From contig CAWATZ010000003.1 in the NCBI GenBank assembly GCA_963784995.1, positions 2,480,001 to 2,544,000 of the forward strand: a stretch of 64,000 nucleotides of DNA, written 5' to 3'. The notes under the pieces were generated by a model that worked only from the letters and a program-made list of their open reading frames with translations, ran no database searches and was not told where the DNA came from. A program made the position numbers and the translations under genes. Source of the DNA: CAWATZ01 sp963784995 (lineage in GTDB: Bacteria > Planctomycetota > Planctomycetia > Gemmatales > Gemmataceae). Below, piece by piece: positions 42,270 through 50,400 of this stretch. The stretch's first letter is position 1; each line of letters begins with the position of its first letter.

Positions 42270-42668
42270 ATGCGCTGTCCGGCGTGCCAGGCGGAAAACA
42301 AGGAAGGCGAAGCGGTCTGTCAGGCCTGCGGGAACCAGCTTGGCAGCCGGCCGCGTGGCAAGGCGGTCCGCAACCGGCGCCGTGATCCGCAAGGCCCCGT
42401 CCCGGCCGCAACGGAGGCGCGTCACCGCGCCGCCCGCACGGCCTGGCGCGTTGGCGTCCTGGGCCTGGTCCCCGGGTTGGGTCTGATCCTGGGGCCGCTG
42501 GCGATGATCCTGGGGGCCCTGGCTCACTTCCGGGCCCGCAAGGATTCGGAGTTTACCCTCTGGGGACCGGTTTATGCCTCCATCGTCTTCGGCGCCATCG
42601 ATACCGTCTTCAACTGGGGGGGATTTGCGTTGATGTTCCTCGGTCTGCGCTCCGCGGGGGTGCTGTGA
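42270..42668 (+). CDS. Zinc-ribbon membrane protein
   Basis: Product of 132 residues. An N-terminal zinc ribbon, C3-x2-C6 with C17-x2-C20 (CPACQAENKEGEAVCQACG), is followed by a basic linker (KAVRNRRRD) and two transmembrane helices (GVLGLVPGLGLILGPLAMIL; YASIVFGAIDTVFNWGGFAL). Similar DUF4190-type small membrane proteins are common in planctomycetes; role unknown. The ATG at 42270 follows GGGAGGG. It lies 98 bases after the XylR-like gene, same strand. Confidence 0.75.
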   Translation: MRCPACQAENKEGEAVCQACGNQLGSRPRGKAVRNRRRDPQGPVPAATEARHRAARTAWRVGVLGLVPGLGLILGPLAMILGALAHFRARKDSEFTLWGPVYASIVFGAIDTVFNWGGFALMFLGLRSAGVL

Positions 42669-42697
42669 CCCCGGCCTTGGCTATTCGAAGCGGCTTC

Positions 42698-42931
42698 TCA
42701 TTCGCTCGCCTGGCCCTTCAGATCGCCGACAAATTGATTGACGCCTTCGTAGTCGAAGAGAACCGGAATGCCGCCTGGAGCGATGTAAATGGCCATCCCA
42801 TCTCGCACCACCAAAGCGTCCGGGTGATCGACCTCGAAGCGGTCTCCGTTCACCAGCACCACTGTGAATGGGCGAAACGGGGTCCGCCTCTTGAACGCCT
42901 TCAAACTCCGGTCGAAATTCTCTGCTTCCAT
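42698..42931 (-). CDS. Small hypothetical protein
   Basis: Cytosolic product of 77 residues, starting MEAENFDRSLKAFKRRTPFRP and predicted to be a small beta barrel (FTVVLVNGDRFEVDHPDALVV, GMAIYIAPGGIPVLFDYEGV). Comparable short proteins with the RRTPFRPFTVxLxxG opening occur widely in planctomycetes and cyanobacteria without known function. The pattern is recalled, not searched. The gene is convergent with the zinc-ribbon gene. Confidence 0.7.
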   Translation of the reverse strand: MEAENFDRSLKAFKRRTPFRPFTVVLVNGDRFEVDHPDALVVRDGMAIYIAPGGIPVLFDYEGVNQFVGDLKGQASE

Positions 42932-43044
42932 TGGGCTGCCCTCAGCGTTGTCTTTCCAACTCCGAACACATTATACCACAAGGACAATCCCACCAGCCAG
43001 CTGGAAACATCAGCGGGCTGGCAATGAACCTGGATAGGTCTTTC

Positions 43045-43719
43045 TCACAGGTCCGGAATCTGCCAGTCGATCTCCCCCTTGCCCAGCTCCCGAAGCGCCT
43101 TGTTGACCGCCGAATACGGCTTGCTGCCCATAAACTTCTTGACCGACAGCGGCGAGGGGTGAGCCCCCGAGATCACTCGGTGTTTCTTGGTGTCGATCAG
43201 CTTCCCTTTTTTCTGGGCGTAGGCGCCCCACAGCAGGAAGACAATCGCATCGTGGTGCTCGTTGAGGGCGTTGATCACCGCGTCGGTAAACTTTTCCCAG
43301 CCCTTGTCCTTGTGCGAATTGGCCTCGTGGGCCCGTACCGTCAGCACGGCATTGAGCAGCAGCACGCCCTGCTTGGCCCAGGGCTCCAAATAGCCATTGT
43401 TGGGGATCTTGCAGCCCAGGTCGTCCTTCAACTCCTTGAACATGTTGACCAGCGATGGCGGCGGCTTGACCCCGGGACGGACCGAGAAGCACATGCCGTG
43501 CGCCTGACCGTCGTCGTGGTAGGGGTCCTGCCCGATGATCACCAGTTTCACCTTGTCGAAGGGAGCCGCCTTCAAGGCGTTGAAGACGTCGTCTTCCGGA
43601 GGGAAGACCTGGTGCTTCTTGCGTTCGCCATCGACGAACTTTTCCAGGTCCTTGAAGTAGGGCTTCTCGAACTCGGGGGCCAGCACGGCTTGCCAGCCGG
43701 AGGGAAGGTCTTTCTTCAT
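43045..43719 (-). CDS. ung: Uracil-DNA glycosylase
   Basis: Removes uracil from DNA, the first step of base-excision repair. The 224 residues match family-1 UDG length. The water-activating loop GQDPYHDDGQAHGMCFSV, the QGVLLLNAVLTV region and the DNA-intercalation loop GAHPSPLSVKKFMGSKPYS are all intact, including the catalytic Asp and His. The ATG at 43719 is chosen because the family starts close to this point. It lies 30 bp downstream of nth on the same strand, so the two base-excision enzymes form an operon. Confidence 0.97.
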   Translation of the reverse strand: MKKDLPSGWQAVLAPEFEKPYFKDLEKFVDGERKKHQVFPPEDDVFNALKAAPFDKVKLVIIGQDPYHDDGQAHGMCFSVRPGVKPPPSLVNMFKELKDDLGCKIPNNGYLEPWAKQGVLLLNAVLTVRAHEANSHKDKGWEKFTDAVINALNEHHDAIVFLLWGAYAQKKGKLIDTKKHRVISGAHPSPLSVKKFMGSKPYSAVNKALRELGKGEIDWQIPDL

Positions 43720-43749
43720 CGGTTGGTTCCTCGTTGCCTTGCCTTGCCG

Positions 43750-44394
43750 TCATTCCACGCCGATCTTGGGGCAAACGTCGTTGAGGATGCACTCGTCGCA
43801 CTTCGGCTTGCGAGCGGTGCAGACGTAGCGGCCCAGCAGCACCATCGCCGGGCCGAAGTGAATCCACTCCTCCTTCGGCACAATCTCCATCAATTCCAGC
43901 TCGATCTTCTCCGGTTTGTCGTTCTTGACCAGACCCAGGCGCTGACTGACCCGGGCACAGTGACTGTCCACGATGATCCCGGTGGGAATCTTGAAAGCGT
44001 TGTTGAGGACCACGTTGGCCGTCTTGCGGGCCACGCCCGGCATGGTCAGCATCTCCTCCATCGTCCGCGGCACCTCGCCGCCAAAGCGCTCGACCAGCAC
44101 CTTGCAGGCGCCCTGGATCGCCTTGGCCTTGTTCTTGTAGAACCCAGTCGGCTTGACGTCCTCTTCCAGCTCTTCGAGCTTGACGTTGGCGAACGCTTTT
44201 GCATCGCGGTACTTCTTGAACAGCGGCTCGGTTACCTTGTTGACGCGCTCATCGGTACACTGGGCGGCCAGGATGGTGGCCACCAGCAGCTGCAGCGGCG
44301 TCTCCCAGTTCAGTTCGTAGCGAGCATCCGGGTATTGCTTCCGGAGCCGCTGAATCACCGTGTCGAGATGTTTGGGTTTGGTGATCTTGGCCAT
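43750..44394 (-). CDS. nth: Endonuclease III
   Basis: DNA glycosylase/AP lyase for oxidised pyrimidines, 214 residues. The helix-hairpin-helix has the catalytic Lys in MPGVARKTANVVL and the catalytic Asp in IIVDSHCARVSQRL. The [4Fe-4S] cluster ligands C-x6-C-x2-C-x5-C are present at the C-terminus (CTARKPKCDECILNDVC). Oddity: the family usually has VDTHV after the Ile-Val; here it is VDSHC. Start at 44394 after AGGAGG; the frame runs further upstream but lacks support. Operon with ung. Confidence 0.96.
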   Translation of the reverse strand: MAKITKPKHLDTVIQRLRKQYPDARYELNWETPLQLLVATILAAQCTDERVNKVTEPLFKKYRDAKAFANVKLEELEEDVKPTGFYKNKAKAIQGACKVLVERFGGEVPRTMEEMLTMPGVARKTANVVLNNAFKIPTGIIVDSHCARVSQRLGLVKNDKPEKIELELMEIVPKEEWIHFGPAMVLLGRYVCTARKPKCDECILNDVCPKIGVE

Positions 44395-44520
44395 GCCGCT
44401 CCTCCTGGTTGCGCTCGTTGTTTTCTCCAGCGAATTGGTGGATTCCTGAGAGTGATTGTACACGAGATGAGCGCGGAAACCACGTTGGTAGAACAACTAC
44501 GCAGCAAACTCAATGATGGG

Positions 44521-44654
44521 AACGACCCCTGCCGGCTTGCCCGGCAGGTGAAGCAGGTCAGCGGCTAGAAAAGAAGACAAGAAAAGCATTTTTTCTGTCT
44601 GCTCCTCTAGCTGGCGACCTCCTTCACCTGCCGGGCAAGCCGGCAGGGGTCGTT
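44521..44654. repeat. Palindromic element Q, copy 1
   Basis: 134 bp; arms of about 49 bp beginning AACGACCCCTGCCGGCTTGC, with a short AT-rich centre (AAGAAAAGCATTTTTTCTG). It separates the nth start from the stop of the frameshifted DUF4139 gene. Copy 2 is at 55392-55523. Confidence 0.88.
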
Positions 44655-44676
44655 TCTCTGGATCGGTTTGTCGCGG

Positions 44677-45408
44677 TTACTCGGCGGTGAAGTTGTTGAG
44701 GAACAGCTCAAACTCCTTGCGTTGGGCATGCTCGGTGGTTTGCAGTTGCTTGACCTCGGCCTGGTACTTTTCGATGACGGTCTCCTGGTCGTTGAGCTTC
44801 TTGAGGTAGCGTTGGCCGATCTCGGAATCGGCGGGCACCTCCTTGAGGTTGGCACGCAGCCGGGTCTGGTCGTCGGTCAAAACCTTGAGCTGGCGTTCCA
44901 CCTCGCGGATCTCCTGCTGGGTCTTGCTCATGGTCCAGCGCAGCTTCTGGGCTTGCTGGAGCCCCTCCTTGACCTTGGGAGAAATGACGGTCTGGCTGAG
45001 GAAGATGCGGATGTTGTTGTCGTCGAGGTTGGTCAGGTTGAAGCTCTGCTGGACAACGCGTTCCTCGGTGACGGTCTGGGTTTCGGTCTTGCTGGGAGCG
45101 ACCTTGACCTGGAAGCGGTAGAAGTCCGAGGCGATCTCGGCAGGCTTGTCGGTGTTGACCAGGTGGAAGTTGTTGCGCACCGGATGCTCGACGAGGACGG
45201 TGCGTTCGGCCTCGTTGCGGTTCTTGATGGTGTAGCTCTTGGACTCGCGGAACTTGGTGGTGGTGGTGACGATGCCCTTGACCGCCTTGAGCTGCACGAT
45301 CTTGCCGTTGTCGGCATGAGGCACGGGGTTGACCTCGGTGCCCAGGTCAATGGCGTAGGAGAGCAGCCGTCTCCTCGTTGGGCTGAATGTCCTGCACCCG
45401 ACTGTCAC
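44677..45408 (-). CDS. DUF4139 protein, C-terminal part (separate frame)
   Basis: Continues the DUF4139 domain of the next entry: LLSYAIDLGTEVNPV, then SKSYTIKNRNEAERTVLVEH and FNLTNLDDNNIRIFLSQTVI. A long C-terminal coiled coil follows (VKEGLQQAQKLRWTMSKTQQ, QTRLRANLKEVPADSEIGQR). The real joining point is near 45368, where one extra A in GAGGAGACGG breaks the frame of PNEE(R)LLSYAID; the first 20 or so residues of this frame are spurious. Best treated as the 3' part of one gene, 44677-46843, with a one-base insertion. Confidence 0.75.
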   Translation of the reverse strand: MTVGCRTFSPTRRRLLSYAIDLGTEVNPVPHADNGKIVQLKAVKGIVTTTTKFRESKSYTIKNRNEAERTVLVEHPVRNNFHLVNTDKPAEIASDFYRFQVKVAPSKTETQTVTEERVVQQSFNLTNLDDNNIRIFLSQTVISPKVKEGLQQAQKLRWTMSKTQQEIREVERQLKVLTDDQTRLRANLKEVPADSEIGQRYLKKLNDQETVIEKYQAEVKQLQTTEHAQRKEFELFLNNFTAE

Positions 45409-46843
45409 CGGCGTAGTTGGAGCCCTCGAAGACGGTGATGGGGCCCTGCATCAGGTGCAGCCCGGAGGTGTTCTTGAACTTGAGCCCCAGCAGGGGGAAC
45501 TTGGCCTGGACTCGTTCGTTGTAGATGGAGACGCGGCTGGCCTCGATGTCCTTGCCAACGATCGGCAGCATGGCCGACTTCTGCCGGGGCAGGCTCACCG
45601 GCTTGTTCAAGGCGTACTGGAAGAAATCCCCCAGCTTCGCCGCACTCGCCGCCGCGCTGACGCTCTCGCCCAGACTCAGCCGCTCCGCCAGTTCATCCGC
45701 TTTGCGGAGGAAAGCGCCATTCTTGCCCTGTCCTTGTTGCTGTCCGCCGCGACCACCAAAACCGCCCTTGCCCTCGCCGCTCTGCTTCTTGGCGTCCTTC
45801 TGCTCCCGCTTGGCAGCGTTGCGGTCGCCAAACGCCTCCGCGTCCATTGGGACAGCGCCCGCCAGGGCTCCGCTGTAGGTGGGCGGCCGGAGAGACGCAA
45901 ACAATTCCAGTTCGACGGTGGGCCGGGGGACGTAAAGCGGGGAGTAGAGGTCCATCTGGAAGGAGATGGGCCTGCCGGCGACCAGAGCCATGCGAACGTC
46001 CTTCCAGTCCTCGTCGGTGGGGTTCTCGACGATGGCCCAGCCTTGCAGATAGGGCTTCTCCTTCTTGTCCAGGACCAGCCGATAGCTCGTCTTCCAGATG
46101 GGGTTTTCGATCACGTAGCCCACACGGACCTCTCGCTTGCCATCGCCCTGGAAGTTGATGCTCACCGCTTTCTTCTGCGTGTCGTGCGAGAGCGCCAGCG
46201 TCTCCAGGGCCTTGCGGAACTCGCTGTCCATGATCGGGTTGAGGAACCGCACCCGCTGAATCTCGTTGAGCTTGAGGCTGCGCAGTCCGTCGCTGCACCA
46301 CAGGTTGAGCAGCTCGATCTCGACGGCGCTGTCCTTGCCGGCGGCCTGCTTCTGCTTCTCGATGCCGACCACGGTGCCGCTCATCGTTCCCGGCTGGGTG
46401 GCGTTGCCCTGTTGCAGCACAACCTCGACCTTCTCGCCTCGGGCCTGGTTCAGGAGTTGACCGAAGCCGGGATTGTTCGTCAGGTTGATGGCGAAGGACT
46501 TCAAGGTGCGTTCGACGGGAGCGTTGGAGTCGTAGGAGACGGTGGAGACGTGACCGCCATCGAGGTCGCGGACCACCATGCTCTTGAGCAGATCGTTGAT
46601 GTCGGCCACCGGGAACGACAGATCGACGCGGGCATCGCCCTCGACCTTGCCTTCCCGCTGGAAATAGCCCACGCCGGAGCTGAACAGCACCACCTGGCCA
46701 ATCGGCAGCTGCACCGACCGGATCGAGGGTTGATCGTCCCGTCCGGGTTCCTTGTTGACCTGGGCCACGCCCGGCCGCAGAAAGAACAGAGCGGCGCAGA
46801 CCGCAATGCCGGCAACGGACGCCAGCAGATAGAAGCGACGCAT
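45347..46843 (-). CDS. DUF4139 (MuiA-like) exported protein, N-terminal part
   Basis: A signal peptide (FYLLASVAGIAVCAALFFL) leads to a DUF4140-like N-terminal part (VVLFSSGVGYFQREGKVEGD) and the DUF4139 beta domain (ISINFQGDGKREVRVGYVIE, IWKTSYRLVLDKKEKPYLQG, ENPTDEDWKDVRMALVAG). A Gly/Gln-rich linker (GGFGGRGGQQQGQGKNG) lies in the middle. The frame ends prematurely after SRVQDIQPNEETAALLRH; the remainder lies in another frame (previous entry). DUF4139 proteins are exported and of unknown function. The full product would be about 720 residues. A second intact DUF4139 gene lies at 55.5 kb. Confidence 0.85.
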   Translation of the reverse strand: MRRFYLLASVAGIAVCAALFFLRPGVAQVNKEPGRDDQPSIRSVQLPIGQVVLFSSGVGYFQREGKVEGDARVDLSFPVADINDLLKSMVVRDLDGGHVSTVSYDSNAPVERTLKSFAINLTNNPGFGQLLNQARGEKVEVVLQQGNATQPGTMSGTVVGIEKQKQAAGKDSAVEIELLNLWCSDGLRSLKLNEIQRVRFLNPIMDSEFRKALETLALSHDTQKKAVSINFQGDGKREVRVGYVIENPIWKTSYRLVLDKKEKPYLQGWAIVENPTDEDWKDVRMALVAGRPISFQMDLYSPLYVPRPTVELELFASLRPPTYSGALAGAVPMDAEAFGDRNAAKREQKDAKKQSGEGKGGFGGRGGQQQGQGKNGAFLRKADELAERLSLGESVSAAASAAKLGDFFQYALNKPVSLPRQKSAMLPIVGKDIEASRVSIYNERVQAKFPLLGLKFKNTSGLHLMQGPITVFEGSNYAGDSRVQDIQPNEETAALLRH

Positions 46844-47009
46844 GGAAACTCCTCATCAAGGTGTGGCGCGGTTCAGACGGTCTCGCCTGATGCGCCGGGA
46901 TCTACCCGTGAGACGATTCAGGCGGCAAAAGGTTTGCCCGGGCGCCGGAAAAAGGGGAATGCGGGAGCAGACCGGCGTGAGGGGAATTGGGGAGGTTGGT
47001 CCAACGTTA

Positions 47010-47138
47010 CCGTGGGTGCGCTGCGCGACCCACGGCTGGGCTATGCAACCCCTTCGAGGTAGAAAACCGGGCTGCCGTTGTCTTCCTACCCCGAAGGGGT
47101 TGCATAACTCAGCCGTGGGTCGCGCAGCGCACCCACGG
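47010..47138. repeat. Long palindromic element P, copy 3
   Basis: 129-bp version consisting of the CCGTGGGTGCGCTGCGCGAC core only, without the AGGCGGTTTCGGG outer arms of copies 1 and 2. It lies between the DUF4139 gene start and the Clp-N gene stop. One base differs in the left arm (CCCCTTCGAGGTA). Confidence 0.85.
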
Positions 47139-47151
47139 AAGAAGCCGGCCC

Positions 47152-47679
47152 TTACTTCTTGCCGCGCTCGCTGTTGGCGCGATGTTCGGCAATGACGGCC
47201 AGTTCGGTCAGCTTGGCGGCGGTGACGCCGATGCGCTCGAAGCACTCGGCCACGATGCTGTTGGAAGCCGTCAGCAGGCTGATCAGCAAGTCCATCGGGG
47301 TGATCCGGCAGCGGCCGTGATCCTGGGCCCGGTTGTGGGCCTCGCGCAGCAGGCGAATGACGTTGTCCGACAGGAACTCCCGGTTGAGGATCAGCATTGC
47401 TTCCGGGTCGCCCTCTTCCTGGTGGAACAGTTCCTGGAACTGATCGAGCAGCTTGGACAGGTTGGCCTGGAGCCGTTCGCCCCAGTTGCAGACGCTGGCG
47501 TCGGGCACGGCCAGCAGGCCCATGAAAACGTGGGGACTGCGGACGCTGTCCCAGCGCGTCTCGCGGGCCAGGCGCAGCGCCTCCTTCATGGCGGCCAGGG
47601 CCGAGTCGGTCAGTGATTCCTGGCGCAGTCGGCCACCCGGCAGAAAAACGTCGTCCGCGGGTTCGTCAGGAGTTGCCAT
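47152..47679 (-). CDS. Stand-alone Clp N-terminal (double Clp-N repeat) domain protein
   Basis: Product of 175 residues resembling the ClpA/ClpB/ClpC N-terminal domain without any AAA+ module. Two Clp-N-like repeats: LTDSALAAMKEALRLARETR, VRSPHVFMGLLAVPDA, and LSDNVIRLLREAHNRAQDHG, RITPMDLLISLLTASNS. Such domains bind substrates or adaptors; alone it may act as an adaptor or chaperone cofactor. The ATG at 47679 is chosen because the domain begins soon after it; there is no strong ribosome site. Domain call is from the RITPxDLLxxLL pattern. Confidence 0.78.
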   Translation of the reverse strand: MATPDEPADDVFLPGGRLRQESLTDSALAAMKEALRLARETRWDSVRSPHVFMGLLAVPDASVCNWGERLQANLSKLLDQFQELFHQEEGDPEAMLILNREFLSDNVIRLLREAHNRAQDHGRCRITPMDLLISLLTASNSIVAECFERIGVTAAKLTELAVIAEHRANSERGKK

Positions 47680-47947
47680 GGAACCAGGTCCTTCAACTGA
47701 GCATGGGAAGGCCGCCACACTACCGATTATGCTTGACCCGGGCCAGCAACGCAAGCGCTCCTGCCCGCTCCTCCCAGGTTTCCGGTCGGCCGATCCATTG
47801 CCGTAATTGTACGCGCCGGCCCGCCCGGGCACACTCCCCGGGCCAGACAATTCCGAAAAGGCGATCAGATTGCCCTTGATCTTGTGGCCCTCGGGCCGCA
47901 CCATCATAGAAAAAGCCCCAGACATTCCTCCCACCAGGAAAGCAACC

Positions 47948-48946
47948 ATGCACCCAACCAAGACCACCACCGCCTTGCTCGTCACGGGATTGTTCGGCGT
48001 TTTGACCCTCTTCACCACGGCCGCCGAGGACGCCCTCAAGGCCCCGGCTCCCGAGCCCGGGCCCCCGCTGGTGATCATCGACAGCGCGGGCAAGGAACAG
48101 AAGCTCAAGACATGGAAATTCGTCCAGGGCACGCGCCCGTTGCGCTGGCTCGTGGCACAGCCGGAGGCCAAACCCAAGGAGCCGGTCAAGGAAGAGTCGG
48201 CCGTGCCCCAGGCACTGGCGTTCCGGGAGGAAAACTCGACCACTTTCGAGAGAGGTGTCCTCACCTTGATCCCGCTCGATAGGCTCCGCTCCCTGGACTA
48301 TGACGCGGAAAAGGAGCTAGTCACGGCCAAGGTGGCGACAGGGGCCAAGCCCGACGAGGATGCCGTGCTGACAGGGACGATCAAGTATCGCGGCGTCAAC
48401 AAGGTTGCCATCGATGCGGAAGTGGACAAGGGCGACCTGGGAGTGGCCGAGGTTCGTTACCTGGGCGGAGTTGTCCGAGGGGGAGTTCGGGGACTCCGCT
48501 TTGCCGCGGCCAAACCGGGACCAGCCCTCAAGGGTCGGCCCGCCACGGTTACCATCGTGGACAAGGGCAACAAGACGGAGATGCCCGTGACCGACCTCCA
48601 GCCCCTGTACCGGGTCGCCAATGGCGAGAAACTGTCGCCGCTGCTGTTCTTCAAGAAGACGCTCAAGATCGACGTGGCCAAGATCAAGAAAATCAGCCAG
48701 GCCGAGAGTGCTGGCCAGGACATAGTCTGGCAGCTGACCCTCAAGGATGGCAACGAGGAGACGCTGACGCTGTTGAAGTCGGTGATGCTGGACGGCAAGC
48801 CCGCCGAGCTGGAGGGCCTGCTGGGTCAGGTGCCGGCCGGCTACAAGCTGTTCCCGGTCCACGTCATTGATGGCGTGGAGTTTGACACGGCCAAGGAGAA
48901 GGAGAAGGACAAGGAGCCGGCCAAGGAGAAGGACAAGGACAAGTGA
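47948..48946 (+). CDS. Exported hypothetical protein with Lys/Glu/Asp tail
   Basis: Product of 332 residues, family not recognised. The signal peptide (LLVTGLFGVLTLFTTAAED) is followed by a Pro-rich linker and beta-rich segments (PLVIIDSAGKEQKLKTWKF, AVLTGTIKYRGVNKVAIDAE, VRYLGGVVRGGVRGLRFAAA). The C-terminus is KEKEKDKEPAKEKDKDK, a highly charged tail. Presumed periplasmic. The ATG at 47948 gives the signal peptide; a GGAAAG site precedes it. The last codon overlaps the GTG start of the next gene by 4 bases, implying coupled translation. Confidence 0.75.
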   Translation: MHPTKTTTALLVTGLFGVLTLFTTAAEDALKAPAPEPGPPLVIIDSAGKEQKLKTWKFVQGTRPLRWLVAQPEAKPKEPVKEESAVPQALAFREENSTTFERGVLTLIPLDRLRSLDYDAEKELVTAKVATGAKPDEDAVLTGTIKYRGVNKVAIDAEVDKGDLGVAEVRYLGGVVRGGVRGLRFAAAKPGPALKGRPATVTIVDKGNKTEMPVTDLQPLYRVANGEKLSPLLFFKKTLKIDVAKIKKISQAESAGQDIVWQLTLKDGNEETLTLLKSVMLDGKPAELEGLLGQVPAGYKLFPVHVIDGVEFDTAKEKEKDKEPAKEKDKDK

Positions 48947-49413
48947 AGAAAAGGCACCACCCGCTTGCGGCTGGTACAGCTCCGCGGTGTGACGTGGACG
49001 AACAGGGTTTCTTGCAACTGCTGGCCGAGAAGCCGAACGATCCCGAGGTATTGCTCGTTTATTCCGACTGGCTGGAGGACCAGGGGCGCGCGGACGACGC
49101 CCTGGCGGCACGGCTGAGGCGAGTGGTCAAGGACGACGTGATGATCATCACGCGCGATCAGAGCGAGGCCGTCCCGGGCCACGACGGTCGAGTGGCCCGG
49201 AAGTGGTTCGCGAAATATCCCGAGCTGCGGGTCGTCCTGGTCGGCTACAAGACGATCACCAAACTGGGTCTGCAGTATGTACCGCAGGGCAAGCCGAGCC
49301 GTCACCGTCCGACCACACCGGCGGTAAACGACCCGACCTCGCCTGTGCTGTACCACCGCAAGTCGAAGGGCTACTCGACCAACCAGGTTGCGTTCATCCG
49401 CTGGCCGACGTAG
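48943..49413 (+). CDS. TIGR02996 repeat-companion domain protein
   Basis: Product of 156 residues starting at a GTG that overlaps the preceding gene's stop. The segment GFLQLLAEKPNDPEVLLVYSD followed by WLEDQG is the TIGR02996 domain, a Gemmata-type module often found beside leucine-rich or WD40 repeats. No such repeats follow; instead there is a conserved-looking C-terminal part (VVLVGYKTITKLGLQYVPQG) of unknown fold. Function unknown. Confidence in the domain is good, in any role low. Confidence 0.78.
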   Translation: MKKRHHPLAAGTAPRCDVDEQGFLQLLAEKPNDPEVLLVYSDWLEDQGRADDALAARLRRVVKDDVMIITRDQSEAVPGHDGRVARKWFAKYPELRVVLVGYKTITKLGLQYVPQGKPSRHRPTTPAVNDPTSPVLYHRKSKGYSTNQVAFIRWPT

Positions 49414-49423
49414 CCCCGCACCG

Positions 49424-50299
49424 TCACTCCTGTTTGTTCTTCGCGTTCCGTTCGTGATCGAGCAGCGCCTGCTTGCGTTCCAGGCCCCAGCGGTAGCCGC
49501 CCAGGTCGCCGTCGGTGCGAAGGACACGATGGCAGGGAATGACCACCGAAACCGGGTTGGTGGCGCAGGCCCGGCCCACCGCCCGCACCGCCTGCGGCTC
49601 GCCCAGCGCCTCGGCAATTTGCCGATAGGTCCGCGTTTGCCCATAGGGGATCTTGCACAGCTCCTGCCAGACGCGCCACTGGAACGCCGTGGCCTGCACG
49701 TCCAGCGGCAAATCGAGATGAGGCCGGCTTCCCGCCAGATGCTCCAGAACCTGCACCAGTCCAGGGACCTCTCCCTCCGAGCGCTCGATCTGGGCGGCCG
49801 GATACTCCTTCCGCAACGATTCCTCCAGGGGTAAATCGGTCGCACCCAGGTAGACGGCACAGATGCCGCGGTCGGTCACGCCCAGCAGCAGCCGGCCCAG
49901 GAAACAGTCGGCCAGACAATAACGGATCTGCATGTCCTTTCCTCCTCGCTTGTAGGTCGCCGGCGTCATCCCAAGCTGCGCCGAGGCCCGCTCGTAGAGC
50001 CGGCTGGTCGAGCCGTAGCCCGCTTCAAAGAGGGCCGTCAGGACCGTCGGCCGCTGGCGAAGCCGTTGCTTGAGAACGCCGAGCCGGCAGGCGTCGGCGT
50101 ACTGGCGGGGACTGATGCCGGTGACGCGCTTGAACAGACGCTGGAGGTGGGCAGGGCTCAGACCGACCGCTTCGCCGAGGTCGGCCAAGGTCAACGGCTC
50201 AAACTGGTTGCTCTCGATCAGCCGGCACGCCTCCTGGACCGACTCCAGGGCCAGGGAACTGACGGGCTCGGCCGACTTCGGACGGGGTTTCTTGGCCAT
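49424..50299 (-). CDS. AraC-type HTH / O6-alkylguanine-DNA methyltransferase fusion (Ada-like, no zinc domain)
   Basis: Repairs O6-alkylguanine by suicidal transfer to its own Cys. The product is 291 residues: an N-terminal AraC-type helix-turn-helix (FEPLTLADLGEAVGLSPAHL, then RLFKRVTGISPRQYADACR), followed by the Ogt fold with the active-site motif VSVVIPCHRVLRTDGDLGGY. The N-terminal Ada zinc domain that senses methylphosphotriesters is missing, so if it regulates transcription the trigger must differ. The ATG at 50299 has a GGAGGTG site upstream. It is convergent with the TIGR02996 gene. Confidence 0.93.
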   Translation of the reverse strand: MAKKPRPKSAEPVSSLALESVQEACRLIESNQFEPLTLADLGEAVGLSPAHLQRLFKRVTGISPRQYADACRLGVLKQRLRQRPTVLTALFEAGYGSTSRLYERASAQLGMTPATYKRGGKDMQIRYCLADCFLGRLLLGVTDRGICAVYLGATDLPLEESLRKEYPAAQIERSEGEVPGLVQVLEHLAGSRPHLDLPLDVQATAFQWRVWQELCKIPYGQTRTYRQIAEALGEPQAVRAVGRACATNPVSVVIPCHRVLRTDGDLGGYRWGLERKQALLDHERNAKNKQE

Positions 50300-50400
50300 G
50301 ATCCGCACCTCCAGGGATGAGGATAGCGGATCGGGCGGGAGGGGATCTATCCGGTTCTTGCGCGAGGGGGCGATTCTTGTTCTTATTTTAATCAATGCGA

